A DNA stretch of 64,000 bases from an uncultured Pelagibacteraceae bacterium (GTDB lineage Bacteria; Pseudomonadota; Alphaproteobacteria; Pelagibacterales; Pelagibacteraceae). Both the position numbers and the translations under genes were made by a program. Below, in pieces: positions 1-13,768 of the stretch. The notes beneath the pieces were generated by a model. That model saw only the letters and a program-made list of their open reading frames with translations, was not told the DNA's origin and made no database searches. Each line of letters starts with the position of its first letter. Position 1 is the first letter of the stretch. The DNA is taken from assembly GCA_902538255.1 (NCBI GenBank), contig CACBEJ010000003.1, positions 1-64,000 of the forward strand. Direction: 5' to 3'.

Positions 1-175
1 TCTTTACTTAAATCACCTTTAACTAAGTAAACTTTAGTACCATCATTTGATAATTCTTTTTTTAACTTCTCAGCTTTTAATTTTGACTTATTAAAATGAA
101 TGAGGATTTCTTTATTAGGGCCAGATAATTTTTTTGCAATCGCAGCACCAATTCTTGTTGCTCCACCTGTAATAA

Positions 176-194
<19 letters not shown>
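1..194 (-). CDS. SDR-family oxidoreductase, N-terminal part only
   Basis: The first ~65 codons of a short-chain dehydrogenase/reductase are visible; the rest lies beyond the left edge. The N-terminus carries the dinucleotide-binding glycine motif TGGATRIG (residues 9-16), a form common in pteridine-reductase-like and FabG-like SDRs, followed by a helix and a second strand ending in a basic segment, which would fit NADP(H) preference. The ATG at 194 overlaps the 3' end of uvrB by 19 bases in another frame, so the two are probably co-transcribed. The substrate cannot be told from this fragment. Confidence 0.8.
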
Positions 195-3585
<3,391 letters not shown>

Positions 3586-3586
<1 letters not shown>

Positions 3587-4242
3587 TGAAAACAGCCATA
3601 GTATTTGGTTCCACTGGATTAATTGGTGGCCATTTAGTTAATCAATTAATTCAAGATAATTATTACACTAAAATTAAGATTTTCGTTCGCTCTCAAACTT
3701 CAATTAATAATGAAAAAGTTGAGGTTATAAATATAGATTTTAATAATTTAGCAAATCATAAAACTGAAATTACAGGGGATGATTGTTTTTTTTGTATTGG
3801 TACCACAAAGCAAAATTCTCCTGATAAAAATGATTACCAAAAAGTAGAGCTAGATATTCCAAAGGAAATTGCACAAATTGCAAAAGCTAATTCAGTTAAG
3901 TCATTTATTTTTATTTCTTCAATATATGCTAATCCAAATAGTTCTGGGAATTATGTGAAATTTAAAGGTTTAGTTGAAGAAGAATTAAAAAGATTAAACT
4001 TCTCTAAATTAGGAATATTAAGACCTTCTTTTTTAATGGGTAAAAGAAAAGAGAACAGAGTAGGTGAAAAAATAGGTATTTTTGCTTTTAGCGTATTGTC
4101 GCCTTTGTTATTTGGGCAATTTAAAAAAATAAGACCTATAAGTTCAGAAATAGTTGCAAAATCAATGATCAAAATTGCCAAACAAAATTTACAAAAAATT
4201 ACATTTGAATCTGACGAAATAGTTGAATTGACCTCAAGCTAA
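3586..4242 (+). CDS. NAD(P)-binding atypical SDR / epimerase-like protein
   Basis: A 218-residue protein begins with the Rossmann motif GSTGLIGGH (residues 8-16) and has a CIGTTKQ segment and an ISSIYANP strand like atypical short-chain dehydrogenases of the HTATIP2/NmrA type. An obvious YxxxK catalytic pair is not clear; the tyrosine at NYVKFKG is a candidate. Translation is probably coupled to the aminotransferase (stop and start share one A). It converges on the next gene, with the two 3' ends overlapping by 9 bases. The substrate is unknown. Confidence 0.75.
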
Positions 4243-5256
4243 ATTAAGTCTTATTAAGGATTTTGCTGCATCAACGACCGCAATTTCAGATGCTGTAAAC
4301 TTTATTTGAAGAATTTCTTCTGCATATGACTGGTCCGTTTGCATTTTAAGACCTAAATCAGGAACCATAGTTTTTGCACTTGTGTCTATATAGCTTATGA
4401 GTTTCACCATAAAATTTGGCAATTCTCTTTTAGGAAGTTTTTTTGCATGACTTGGAATATTTTTGGCCATTATTTTTGATAACTCTAGAATACTTCTTAC
4501 TTCTGATCCAACAATCAATCTCCTGCCTCCAGCTTTTTTATTATTTAAAGATAGAACATGCGCTTTTGCAACATCTTTTACGTGAGATATCATTACTGAA
4601 AATTTTGGAGCAGCTGGATATTTTCCTTGAAGCAATTGTTTTGCATATTCCATTGAAGTACTTGTTTTTTCGTTTAAAAAATCTCCTAAAACAAATCCAG
4701 GATTGATACACGTTAGACTATTTTTAAGACCTTTACTTTCCATAAGGTCCCAGGCAGCCTTTTCTGCTCTAGTTTTAGATACAAAATAATCTGTAGTTTT
4801 ATCCCACTCTAGGTCAGTCCAATCATTTTCACCAAATGTATAGGGGTTGGACCTATTTGGTTTTCGAAACATGCATACTATAGAGGAAGTTTTTACAAAA
4901 TGTTCAACTTCTGCATTTATTCCAGCTTTTAATACTCTTAAAGTACCATCTTTTGCTGCTGGGGTGAGTGACTCCCTATCATTTGAAACTTTTAAAGGAA
5001 AAGGAGAAGCTACATGGATGATATATTTGCAGCCTTCTGCAGCTTCATTCCAGCCTTCATCCTTTAATAAATCTAACTTTAAAAAGGATAATTTTTCAGT
5101 TGAAACATTATTTTCCTCTAACGTTTTTTTTGTTTGATCAATTGAACTCAAATTCCTAACAGTCCCTAAAACTTCGTAACCTGAATTTAGTAATTCAATA
5201 GCAACATGTTTTGCAACAAACCCGCTAATACCAGTGAGTAATACTTTTTCTGACAT
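4234..5256 (-). CDS. NAD-dependent epimerase/dehydratase, dihydroflavonol-reductase-like
   Basis: An extended SDR of 340 residues. It has the N-terminal cofactor motif GISGFVAKH (residues 9-17), an HVASPFP loop after strand 4, a TSSIVCMF strand carrying the catalytic Ser region and the YFVSK (YxxxK) catalytic pair, then INPGFVLGD. These are typical of dihydroflavonol-4-reductase / cinnamoyl-CoA-reductase-like proteins, which in bacteria reduce varied ketones or aldehydes. The gene is followed on its upstream side by a small membrane protein gene 8 bases away in the same direction, suggesting one transcript with trxB further upstream. The true substrate is unknown. Confidence 0.82.
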   Translation of the reverse strand: MSEKVLLTGISGFVAKHVAIELLNSGYEVLGTVRNLSSIDQTKKTLEENNVSTEKLSFLKLDLLKDEGWNEAAEGCKYIIHVASPFPLKVSNDRESLTPAAKDGTLRVLKAGINAEVEHFVKTSSIVCMFRKPNRSNPYTFGENDWTDLEWDKTTDYFVSKTRAEKAAWDLMESKGLKNSLTCINPGFVLGDFLNEKTSTSMEYAKQLLQGKYPAAPKFSVMISHVKDVAKAHVLSLNNKKAGGRRLIVGSEVRSILELSKIMAKNIPSHAKKLPKRELPNFMVKLISYIDTSAKTMVPDLGLKMQTDQSYAEEILQIKFTASEIAVVDAAKSLIRLNLA

Positions 5257-5264
5257 CTTATTTT

Positions 5265-5678
5265 TTAAAATTTAAAATATTCTTTTGTATCTTTTTGAAA
5301 TAATAGGAAAATACAAGAAATCTGTAATAAAGTATTTAAAATTAAAATAGTTCTTACTGCCAATTCATTAAATCCTATTTCCGGTATAGGTCCATAAGGA
5401 GCAGCAAAACTTACATTTATTGCACCAATTAAATCTAACAAACCAATTACATTCCAAGATAGCAAAAGACCCCATAATATAGAACTTGGTTTTTTTATAA
5501 TGTAGTAAACTAAAAATAAAGCAGTTGTCCCAATAAAAAAGTCACCCACAAAAGGAACTATCCATTCAGATGGTGCCGAACGTTCATTACCAGAAAAGAT
5601 CCAAAACAAAAATAAGCCAGATCCAACTGCTCTAAATGACATCCATCCAGTCACAAAAATGATCCAATTTATTTTCAT
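5265..5678 (-). CDS. Small integral membrane protein, unknown function
   Basis: A 137-residue hydrophobic protein with about four predicted membrane segments (roughly residues 5-30, 40-62, 65-88 and 108-130) separated by short loops. I do not recognise the family. It lies between trxB (3 bases upstream) and the dihydroflavonol-reductase-like gene (8 bases downstream) on the same strand, so it is probably translated from a shared mRNA. No catalytic motif is visible. Confidence 0.7.
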   Translation of the reverse strand: MKINWIIFVTGWMSFRAVGSGLFLFWIFSGNERSAPSEWIVPFVGDFFIGTTALFLVYYIIKKPSSILWGLLLSWNVIGLLDLIGAINVSFAAPYGPIPEIGFNELAVRTILILNTLLQISCIFLLFQKDTKEYFKF

Positions 5679-5681
5679 TTT

Positions 5682-6626
5682 TTAGTGTGATAAAAACTTT
5701 TCAGCTTCAAGAGCAGCCATACATCCCATACCTGCAGCGGTCACAGCTTGCCTAAATGTTTTGTCTTTTACATCTCCAGCAGCATAAACGCCAGGAACAT
5801 TTGTTTCAGTCGAGTCGGATTTTGTAATTAGGTATCCTTCTTTATCCATTTCTAATTGATCTTTAAAAAGCTGGGTTGCAGGATCGTGACCAATCGCAAT
5901 AAATACTCCATCAAGTTTTATTTCTTCTACATTATTTGTTTTAACGTTTTTAATTTTAATTCCTTTTACATTTTTGGGTTCCTTATCACCGATTACATCC
6001 TCAACAACAGAGTCCCAAATAATCTCTATTTTTTTATTATCCATTAATTTTTTCTGAAGCATTTTTTCAGCTCTCAAGCTATCTCGTCTGTGAATCAATT
6101 TAACTTTTGATGCAAATTTTGTAAGAAACATTGCCTCTTCAACAGCAGCATTCCCACCACCGACTACCGCAACCTCTTTATCCTTGAAAAAGAAACCATC
6201 ACATGTTGCACAAGCTGAAACTCCAAAGCCTCTAAATTCTTGTTCTGATTTTATGTTTAACCATCTTGCTTGAGCACCTGTTGAAATAATTATGCTATCA
6301 GCACTATATTTTTGTCCACTGTCTCCAATTGCTTCAAAAGGTTGTGATTTCAAATTCACAGATGCAATATGATCCTCAATCATTTCAGTTCCGACTGCTT
6401 TAGCTTGTTCTTTCATTTGATCCATTAACCAAGGACCCTGTATAACCTCTGCAAATCCTGGAAAGTTTTCAACATCAGTCGTTGTTGTTAATTGACCACC
6501 TGGCTCAGACCCATGAACTAGAATTGGATTTAACATAGCTCGAGCGGCATAAACTGCAGCTGTGTATCCGGCAGGACCAGATCCAATTATTAACACTTTT
6601 GTGTGTTTAGTTGGATTTTGACTCAT
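5682..6626 (-). CDS. trxB: Thioredoxin reductase
   Basis: A flavoprotein that reduces thioredoxin with NADPH. The 314-residue length matches the low-molecular-weight bacterial class. It has the FAD-binding GSGPAGYTAA (residues 15-24), the redox-active pair CATC (C139, C142), the NADPH-binding GGGNAAVEEA and the C-terminal FAD motif GDVKDKTFRQAVTAAG. The start is 21 bases from the divergent ELM1-like gene at 6648. It heads a likely three-gene unit running leftwards. Confidence 0.97.
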   Translation of the reverse strand: MSQNPTKHTKVLIIGSGPAGYTAAVYAARAMLNPILVHGSEPGGQLTTTTDVENFPGFAEVIQGPWLMDQMKEQAKAVGTEMIEDHIASVNLKSQPFEAIGDSGQKYSADSIIISTGAQARWLNIKSEQEFRGFGVSACATCDGFFFKDKEVAVVGGGNAAVEEAMFLTKFASKVKLIHRRDSLRAEKMLQKKLMDNKKIEIIWDSVVEDVIGDKEPKNVKGIKIKNVKTNNVEEIKLDGVFIAIGHDPATQLFKDQLEMDKEGYLITKSDSTETNVPGVYAAGDVKDKTFRQAVTAAGMGCMAALEAEKFLSH

Positions 6627-6647
6627 ATGAAAGCTATATAGTGATTA

Positions 6648-7592
6648 ATGACTAAATTAAAAGGTATTTTATTAACTCAAGGCATGCATGGAATGATAAG
6701 TCAAGTTGAGGGATTGGCTAAAGCTCTGGAAATTGAATTCACACACCACAAGGTTGAACTAAATAATTTTTGGAATTTATTACCACCAAAATTTACTCCT
6801 GTTTCACAAAATGTTTATAAAAAAATAGATCATTTGGATTTTGATATAATTATATCTTGTGGAAGAAAGAGCGTAATTCCATCAATTCATTTAAAAAGTA
6901 TTTCAAATAAAAAGGTGTTTAACATCCATATCCAAGATCCAAAAGTAGATTTAAATCATTTTGATTTTGTAATAGCCCCTGAACACGATGGAATAAAAGG
7001 TTCAAATGTAATTTCCACTAAAGGGGCCATACATTATCTTACAACAAACGAAATCGAGGACAACAAGCATTATTTAAAATCATTTATAAAAAAAGATGAT
7101 AGAAAAATTTGGTCTTTAATTTTGGGTGGGCCTACCAAGTATTATGATTATTCAACAAAAAATATGAAACATATTTTTTCAATTTTCTATAAATTGCTAA
7201 AGAAACATAACTTTCAGCTTGTTGTAATTCCTTCAATGAGAACACCATTGAATACGATCCATTATGCTAAAGAATTTTTTGGAGAAAATCACACTATTAT
7301 AATGGATGTTGATAAAAAAGCTTATTTATCAGCACTTGGTTTGTCTGAAAATATTGTAGTTACCTGTGATTCTAGCTCAATGATATCAGAAGCAGCTTTG
7401 ACTGGTAAACCTATTTATGTAGCAAATATTCTACCGAAAAAAAATGATAAGAGATTCCAAAACTTTAGAAATTTATTTAGAGAATTAAATATTACAAGAA
7501 ATTTGGGAGAAGAAATCGAAAATTGGAACTATGAAAAACTTGACGAAACTAATAGAGTTGCAAAAATACTAAAAAGTAAAATTCAAAGTTAA
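6648..7592 (+). CDS. ELM1/GtrOC1-family protein (DUF1022)
   Basis: A 314-residue protein resembling the mitochondrial-fission ELM1 / DUF1022 family of bacterial proteins, which have a nucleotide-sugar glycosyltransferase-like (GT-B) fold. Supporting segments are the N-terminal QGMHGMISQVEGLA, SCGRKSV, the central LILGGPTKYY strand-loop and TCDSSSMISEAALTGKPIYV near residue 240, which looks like the sugar-nucleotide site of GT-B enzymes. The biochemical role is not established; a membrane or cell-envelope role is often suggested. It overlaps the next gene by a TAATG stop/start. Confidence 0.75.
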   Translation: MTKLKGILLTQGMHGMISQVEGLAKALEIEFTHHKVELNNFWNLLPPKFTPVSQNVYKKIDHLDFDIIISCGRKSVIPSIHLKSISNKKVFNIHIQDPKVDLNHFDFVIAPEHDGIKGSNVISTKGAIHYLTTNEIEDNKHYLKSFIKKDDRKIWSLILGGPTKYYDYSTKNMKHIFSIFYKLLKKHNFQLVVIPSMRTPLNTIHYAKEFFGENHTIIMDVDKKAYLSALGLSENIVVTCDSSSMISEAALTGKPIYVANILPKKNDKRFQNFRNLFRELNITRNLGEEIENWNYEKLDETNRVAKILKSKIQS

Positions 7593-8254
7593 TGTCATTT
7601 TTAAATTCAATTAAAAATAATTCGAAACAATATAATTTCCCTTTTGATCATTGGGAATATAGCAATGCTTTATCAGAGGAAGCAATTGATGAAATAGTGA
7701 AAGCAGATATTCCTGATGTGAGTAAACACAATCTTAATTACGATGGTACTAGAGCAATAGATGGTGGAGCTGCAGAATTTAGAGAAGGAATAGCCTCTGG
7801 AGGACAAGCAATAAAATTTAGATGTTTTATAAACAAAGAAAATTCCACTCAATTTCCAAATTTAGTAAAATTTATAAACGAGCTTCAATCTAAAGAAACT
7901 TATGAAACAATATCTAAAATGATAAATAAGGATTTATCAAATTCTTATGTAAGAGTTGAAGTTATATGTGATCGAGAAGGTTTTTGGCTAAAACCTCATT
8001 GCGATATAAAAGAAAAACTTATGTCAGGGTTGATATTTGTTAATAAAACAAATGAGTCTGAGGACTTAGGAACAGATTTTTATAATGAAAAATTAGAGAA
8101 GGTTAAGACACTTCCTTATAAACATAATTACGGTTATCTTTTTACCAGTGGACCTAACACTTGGCATGGTATGGAAAAGAAAAAAATTGTTAAGGAAAGA
8201 CGGTGTATTCAATTAAATTATGTTACTTTTGAAACTGATTGGAGAGTTGAATAG
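7592..8254 (+). CDS. 2-oxoglutarate/Fe(II)-type oxygenase domain protein
   Basis: A 220-residue protein of the jelly-roll 2OG-Fe(II) dioxygenase type. The likely iron facial triad is HCD (around residue 137-139) and the histidine in NTWHGM (around 190), followed about ten residues later by an arginine-rich stretch (KERRCIQLNYV) that would bind 2-oxoglutarate. The substrate is unknown; related proteins modify proteins or envelope sugars. It is translationally coupled to the ELM1-like gene, which hints at a shared envelope-related function, but that is inference only. Confidence 0.7.
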   Translation: MSFLNSIKNNSKQYNFPFDHWEYSNALSEEAIDEIVKADIPDVSKHNLNYDGTRAIDGGAAEFREGIASGGQAIKFRCFINKENSTQFPNLVKFINELQSKETYETISKMINKDLSNSYVRVEVICDREGFWLKPHCDIKEKLMSGLIFVNKTNESEDLGTDFYNEKLEKVKTLPYKHNYGYLFTSGPNTWHGMEKKKIVKERRCIQLNYVTFETDWRVE

Positions 8255-8257
8255 TTT

Positions 8258-8983
8258 TTATTTTTCCCAATCAAACCTTGGAAAAGAGTCGAAAACTTTA
8301 AAAATACCCTCAGACCATTGATTACAAACCTTTGAATAATTTTCATCCGTAATATTTAAACACTCAAGTGTAGATAGATTATCTGCATCTTTTTTTAGCA
8401 CTGCAAAATCTATTGGAGGCCCAACAGTAAGATCACTTTTTAATGTAGAATCCATTGAAATCAGAGCACATCTTGATGCATCACCGATTGAAACATTTGG
8501 TTTAATAACCCTATCAAGAATTGGTTTTCCATATTTGACCTCCCCAATTACAAGATACGGTTTACTGTCAGCTGGCCTTATATAATTTCCTTGAGGATAA
8601 ACTAAATATAATTCATGTTGCTGACCCTTAATTTGTCCGCCAACTATAAATGTTGAACCAAGTAAGACATTATCCGTATTAATTCCTTGAGGTGATGAGT
8701 GCTCAATATTTAAAGATCCTATATAAGATGCGATTTGTTCAAAATCATTACAAGTGTTTAAATTCATTATACCTGTTGTGCTTTTTAAATCTTTTTCAAT
8801 TGATTTATAAACTGCTTGAGAGGTACCTAAATTCCCAGAAGTAACTATTACAACTGTTCTATCACCTACATCGTGAGTCATCATTTTAGAATAAATATTT
8901 ACATTATCTAATCCAGCATTTGTCCTTGAGTCTGAGGCAAACACAAGACCGTCATTTGTTTTAATTCCTATGCAGTAAGTCAT
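8258..8983 (-). CDS. Anbu-type proteasome-like peptidase
   Basis: This 241-residue protein matches the Anbu (ancestral beta-subunit, BPH) group of N-terminal-nucleophile hydrolases. It begins MTYCIG, so removal of Met exposes the catalytic Thr2. The next segment, GLVFASDSRTNAGLDN, is the diagnostic proteasome/HslV-like core, and MMTH/TSGN segments follow. Known Anbu genes usually sit with a circularly permuted ATP-grasp, an alpha-E protein and a transglutaminase-like protein. Here only the ATP-grasp partner is present, divergently arranged across a 112-base gap. The 3' end is 3 bases from the convergent oxygenase gene. The physiological substrate is unknown. Confidence 0.88.
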   Translation of the reverse strand: MTYCIGIKTNDGLVFASDSRTNAGLDNVNIYSKMMTHDVGDRTVVIVTSGNLGTSQAVYKSIEKDLKSTTGIMNLNTCNDFEQIASYIGSLNIEHSSPQGINTDNVLLGSTFIVGGQIKGQQHELYLVYPQGNYIRPADSKPYLVIGEVKYGKPILDRVIKPNVSIGDASRCALISMDSTLKSDLTVGPPIDFAVLKKDADNLSTLECLNITDENYSKVCNQWSEGIFKVFDSFPRFDWEK

Positions 8984-9095
8984 TCAGTAAAATAATTAGT
9001 TAACTATAACATTTTTTTAAAATCAATTAAAAGCATAACAGATATATCTAAAATGCATTTGCTTATTTTATTTAAGTATTAAACACTATAAAACT

Positions 9096-10541
9096 ATGGT
9101 CTCAAAACTTTGGAAAAACTATAACTCAAGCCATGCTTATGATGGTTATTTTACTAAAGATAATAAACTTCGAAAACACGCTGCAATAATTTCATCAATT
9201 TTAGAAAGATACGGTAAAAAAAAACTTCAAGAAATTGAAAAAAATTGTCAAAGTACAATTAGTGCTAGAGGTATTAATTTTAGAGTATATGCAGCTAACA
9301 ATAGGGCAGAAGAAAAAAAATGGCCCCTTGATATAATACCAAGAATAATACCAAAAACACAATGGAACAAAGTTTCAAAGGGTTTAAAGCAGCGTGTAAA
9401 GGCGTTAAATTTATTTATTGATGATGTTTATAATCAAAAAAAAATATTCAAAGATAAAGTAGTACCAAATGAAATTATTTTTAATTCTCCATTTTATGTA
9501 AAGGAATGTGAAGGTTTTTCTCCTAAACACAAAGCTTGGTCAAATATTTCTGGAATTGATTTAATTAGAAATACTAATGGTGATTATTTAGTTTTAGAGG
9601 ATAATTTAAGAGTACCCTCGGGTGTATCCTACATGCTTGAAAACAGGATGGTGATGAGAGATGTATTTCCTGAATTGTTTACAAGATATAAAGTTGCATC
9701 AATTCATCAATACACAAATAAATTATTTAACTGCATGGTTGAATGTATTCCAAAAAAAACTTCAAACCCTCATATGGTAGTTTTAACACCTGGTATATAT
9801 AACTCTGCTTATTTTGAGCACTCTTTCCTAGCTGAACAGATGGGCATTGCTTTGGTTGAGGGAAAAGATTTATTTGTTGAGAACGATATTGTTTATATGA
9901 AGACTGTCAAAGGTCCATTAAAGGTTGATTGTATCTATAGACGTCTTGATGACAACTTTTTAGATCCAAAAGTATTTTTCAAAAATTCACTGATTGGGGT
10001 GCCAGGATTATTTAAAAGCTGGCGCAAAGGAAATGTTGGTATAATCAATGCAATTGGGACAGGTGTTGCTGACGACAAGGTGGTTTACTCTTATGTTAAC
10101 AAAATGATTGTTTATTATCTAGGTGAACAACCTATCTTAAATCAGGTAGAAACTTACTTATGTCATAATAAAAATGAGAGAAACTATGTTATTGAAAACA
10201 TTTCAAAATTAGTCGTTAAACCTGCTAACGCATCTGGTGGTTATGGCATAATGATTGGTCCTAAAGCAGACAAAAAAGAGAGAGAAGAGGTAATAGCTAA
10301 AATCAAAAAAAATCCAAGAGAATATATTGCACAACCTCTTGAAACTCTTTCAACTGCACCAACAATTACTGAAAATGATATTGAACCAAGACATCTCGAT
10401 TTAAGACCATTTGTACTTAGTGGAAAAACTACATATGTAAGCACAGGTGGATTAACTAGGGTTGCGCTTAGGAAAGGGAGTACAATTGTAAATAGTTCAC
10501 AAGGTGGAGGGTCTAAAGACACTTTAATTGTTGATGTATAG
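9096..10541 (+). CDS. Circularly permuted ATP-grasp type 2 protein (DUF404/DUF407)
   Basis: A 481-residue protein of the circularly permuted ATP-grasp family that accompanies Anbu peptidases. Supporting segments are EDNLRVPSGVSYMLENR (residues ~168-184), VDCIYRRLDD, the ATP-binding VVKPANASGGYGI (~374-386) and DLRPFVLSG. It is predicted to ligate an amino acid or peptide to an unknown acceptor using ATP. Usually an alpha-E gene follows; here the stop is followed 2 bases later by the end of convergent carB, so no partner is present in this locus. The 112-base gap upstream must hold promoters for both this gene and the Anbu gene. Confidence 0.85.
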   Translation: MVSKLWKNYNSSHAYDGYFTKDNKLRKHAAIISSILERYGKKKLQEIEKNCQSTISARGINFRVYAANNRAEEKKWPLDIIPRIIPKTQWNKVSKGLKQRVKALNLFIDDVYNQKKIFKDKVVPNEIIFNSPFYVKECEGFSPKHKAWSNISGIDLIRNTNGDYLVLEDNLRVPSGVSYMLENRMVMRDVFPELFTRYKVASIHQYTNKLFNCMVECIPKKTSNPHMVVLTPGIYNSAYFEHSFLAEQMGIALVEGKDLFVENDIVYMKTVKGPLKVDCIYRRLDDNFLDPKVFFKNSLIGVPGLFKSWRKGNVGIINAIGTGVADDKVVYSYVNKMIVYYLGEQPILNQVETYLCHNKNERNYVIENISKLVVKPANASGGYGIMIGPKADKKEREEVIAKIKKNPREYIAQPLETLSTAPTITENDIEPRHLDLRPFVLSGKTTYVSTGGLTRVALRKGSTIVNSSQGGGSKDTLIVDV

Positions 10542-10543
10542 AT

Positions 10544-13500
10544 TTATATATCCTGAAGAGAATTAACTTCTAATTTTTTTGTTTTAAGTGATTTAATCGC
10601 CTCCAGACATGCTTGAGCTGTTGACATATTAGTACAATAAGGAACTTTATTTTTTAATGTAGCTCTTCTTAAAGCTATAGCATCACTCAGTCGGTGTTCA
10701 CTATTTCCACCCCCAGTGTTTATTACTAGCGCAATTTTTTTTGAGTCCAAAACATCGACTATATGAGGAGTACCACTACTAACTTTATTTATAATTTTAC
10801 ATTTCATTCCATGTTTTCGGATATATTCGGCAGTTCCTTTAGTTGCGCATAGTTTGAACTTAAGCTTAAGAAGTGTTTTTGCCAAATCTAATCCCTCATC
10901 TTTATGTGAGTCTTTAAGAGATATAAAAGCCAATCCATTTTTCGGCAATGAGTTAGATGCTGCGATCTGACTTTTTGCAAAAGCCATTCCAAAATTTTTA
11001 TCAAATCCCATAACTTCTCCTGTTGATTTCATTTCAGGCCCTAACAATAAGTCACTGTTTGGAAATTTATTAAATGGGAATACAGCCTCTTTAACTGCAT
11101 ACATGCCTTTGGATTTATCTCTCAAATTAAACTTAGATAATTTTTCTCCAGCCATTATTCTTGATGCAATTTTGGCTAGAGGAAGACCTTTTGCTTTTGA
11201 TACAAAAGGAACTGTTCGACTGGCTCTTGGATTAACTTCAATCACATAAATTTCATCTTTTTTAATTGCAAATTGTATATTCATAAAACCTTTAACATTT
11301 AATGCTATTGCTAATTTTTTTGTTTGATTTTCAATTTCTTTAAGAAGGTATGGTTTGATAGACACAGGGGGAAGGCTACATGCTGAATCTCCCGAATGAA
11401 TTCCAGCCTCCTCGATATGCTGCATGATACCCGCAACATGAACTTGTTTTCCATCTGATATGGCATCCACATCTACTTCCATTGCATGATCGATAAATTT
11501 ATCAATTAAAATTGGATTTTCTTCTGCAGCTTTAAATGCTTCTTCAACAAATTTTTTAAGTTGATTTTTTTCATGAACAATTTCCATTGCTCTTCCACCT
11601 AAAACATACGAAGGTCTTACCATTAATGGCAATCCTATTTTATCTGCAATTTTTATTGCCTGATTAAATGTCTTTGCAATTCCACTCTCTGCCTGCTTAA
11701 GTTTTAATTTATTTAATAATCTTCTAAATCGGTCTCTATCCTCAGCTAAATCGATAGAAGTATATTGTGTTCCTAAAATCGGAAGCTTGTTGTCATTTAA
11801 AAATTTAGCAAGTTTAATTGGAGTTTGACCACCAAATTGAGCTATTACGCCAATAAGATTTCCTTTTTCTTGTTCTTTTTTAATTATGTTAAAAACGTAT
11901 TCTTCTTTTAAAGGTTCAAAGTATAATCTATCACTTGTATCATAGTCTGTTGAAACTGTTTCAGGATTACAATTTACCATAATAGTCTCAAAACCTGCGT
12001 CTTTTAATGAAAAACTTGCCTGGCAACAGCAATAATCAAACTCAATTCCTTGACCAATTCTATTTGGTCCTCCTCCTAGAATAATTATTTTTTTCTTATT
12101 GGATGGGTCAGCCTCACATTCTGAGTTAATTGAGAAATTTCTTTGATATGTTGAATACATATAAGGTGTAAAAGATTTAAATTCAGCTGCACAAGTATCA
12201 ACTTTTTTATAAACCGGAAGTATTTTAAACGCTGATCTTTTTCTTCTAACAATTTCCTCTGATGTGTTAGTTAATTCAGAAAGTTTTTTATCTGAAAATC
12301 CTATTGATTTTATTCTATTAAATTCTGCAAAATCCTTAGGTAGTCCTTTATTTTTTATCTGTTTTTCGCTATCAACTATTTCTTTAATTTGTTCTAAAAA
12401 CCAAGGGTCTATTTTAGATAAATTGTAAATTTTCTTTAAATTTATTTTTTTTCTAAATGCTTCAGCTACTAATAATATTTTGTTTGGAATAGTTTCTTTA
12501 AGTTTCTTCTCGATCTGTTTTTTATTTAAGTCAAAAATTCTATCTAAACCAGAAAAACCAGTCTCTAGAGATACTAAAGCCTTTTGTAGAGACTCTTTAA
12601 AGTTTCTTCCAATTGCCATTGCTTCACCTACAGATTTCATAGAAGTTCCTAAAGTTGCAGGAGAAGTTGAAAATTTTTCAAATGTAAATCTAGGAATTTT
12701 AGTTACAACATAATCTATACTTGGTTCAAATGATGCAGGAGTAACTTTAGTTATTTCATTTTTTAATTCATCTAGAGTATAACCAACTGCTAATTTTGCA
12801 GCAACTTTTGCAATAGGAAATCCAGTTGCTTTTGATGCAAGTGCTGATGACCTTGATACACGTGGATTCATTTCAATAACAACCATTCGACCATTTTTAG
12901 GATTGATGGCAAACTGAACATTTGATCCCCCAGTTTCAACACCAATTTTTCTCAAACATGCAATAGACGCATTTCTCATCACCTGATATTCTTTATCTGT
13001 AAGAGTAAGAGCCGGTGCAATTGTGACTGAGTCACCTGTATGAATTCCCATAGGATCTATATTTTCAATTGAGCAAATAATAATACAGTTATCTTTCTTA
13101 TCTCTTACCACCTCCATCTCAAATTCTTTCCAACCTTCCAAACATTCTTCTACAAGAACTTGGCTTACTGGAGACTCATGCAATCCATTTTTAACAATCT
13201 TAAAATAATCTTTTTTAGTTTTAGCTATTCCTCCACCAAGTCCACCGAGTGTAAATGCAGGTCTTATAATTGCTGGTAATCCAATTTTTTTTAATACTTT
13301 TGATGCTTGGTTGTTGTTATTAACAATTTCGGATCTTGGTAAATCTAAACCAATATCTATCATATTTTTTCTAAATTTTTTTCTGTCTTCAGCATTAGAA
13401 ATTGCTTTAGAATTTGCTCCTATCAATTCAATTTTGTATTTTTTTAGAATCCCTTTTTTTTCTGCTTTCATTGCAAGGTTAAGTGCGGTTTGCCCGCCCA

Positions 13501-13768
13501 TTGTTGGCAGAATTGCATCTGGTTTTTCTTTTTTGAGAATTTTTTCTAACACATCTGGTGTAATTGGTTCAATATAAGTTTTATCTGCAACATCTGGATC
13601 AGTCATAATTGTTGCAGGATTTGAATTGATTAAAACTACATTATAACCTTCGTCTTTCAGAGCTTTACAAGCTTGCGTTCCTGAATAATCAAATTCACAT
13701 GCTTGTCCTATAATTATTGGACCAGCACCAACGACTAAAATTTTTTTAATATCTTTTCTTTTTGGCAT
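10544..13768 (-). CDS. carB: Carbamoyl-phosphate synthase large subunit
   Basis: The synthetase subunit makes carbamoyl phosphate from ammonia, bicarbonate and two ATP, for arginine and pyrimidine synthesis. Two homologous ATP-grasp halves are visible, each opening with a [10 protein letters not shown]- or [11 protein letters not shown]-type segment, and the C-terminus is an MGS-like allosteric domain (ending near [13 protein letters not shown]). The open frame extends to 13810, but the ATG at 13768 ([10 protein letters not shown]) is the normal family start, giving 1074 residues. It overlaps the end of carA by 23 bases, so translation is probably coupled. Confidence 0.96.
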   Translation of the reverse strand: MPKRKDIKKILVVGAGPIIIGQACEFDYSGTQACKALKDEGYNVVLINSNPATIMTDPDVADKTYIEPITPDVLEKILKKEKPDAILPTMGGQTALNLAMKAEKKGILKKYKIELIGANSKAISNAEDRKKFRKNMIDIGLDLPRSEIVNNNNQASKVLKKIGLPAIIRPAFTLGGLGGGIAKTKKDYFKIVKNGLHESPVSQVLVEECLEGWKEFEMEVVRDKKDNCIIICSIENIDPMGIHTGDSVTIAPALTLTDKEYQVMRNASIACLRKIGVETGGSNVQFAINPKNGRMVVIEMNPRVSRSSALASKATGFPIAKVAAKLAVGYTLDELKNEITKVTPASFEPSIDYVVTKIPRFTFEKFSTSPATLGTSMKSVGEAMAIGRNFKESLQKALVSLETGFSGLDRIFDLNKKQIEKKLKETIPNKILLVAEAFRKKINLKKIYNLSKIDPWFLEQIKEIVDSEKQIKNKGLPKDFAEFNRIKSIGFSDKKLSELTNTSEEIVRRKRSAFKILPVYKKVDTCAAEFKSFTPYMYSTYQRNFSINSECEADPSNKKKIIILGGGPNRIGQGIEFDYCCCQASFSLKDAGFETIMVNCNPETVSTDYDTSDRLYFEPLKEEYVFNIIKKEQEKGNLIGVIAQFGGQTPIKLAKFLNDNKLPILGTQYTSIDLAEDRDRFRRLLNKLKLKQAESGIAKTFNQAIKIADKIGLPLMVRPSYVLGGRAMEIVHEKNQLKKFVEEAFKAAEENPILIDKFIDHAMEVDVDAISDGKQVHVAGIMQHIEEAGIHSGDSACSLPPVSIKPYLLKEIENQTKKLAIALNVKGFMNIQFAIKKDEIYVIEVNPRASRTVPFVSKAKGLPLAKIASRIMAGEKLSKFNLRDKSKGMYAVKEAVFPFNKFPNSDLLLGPEMKSTGEVMGFDKNFGMAFAKSQIAASNSLPKNGLAFISLKDSHKDEGLDLAKTLLKLKFKLCATKGTAEYIRKHGMKCKIINKVSSGTPHIVDVLDSKKIALVINTGGGNSEHRLSDAIALRRATLKNKVPYCTNMSTAQACLEAIKSLKTKKLEVNSLQDI

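Noticed and set aside
10241-10522. A 93-codon minus-strand frame inside the ATP-grasp gene
   Set aside because: It is a shadow of the well-supported coding frame on the other strand, with no start signal.
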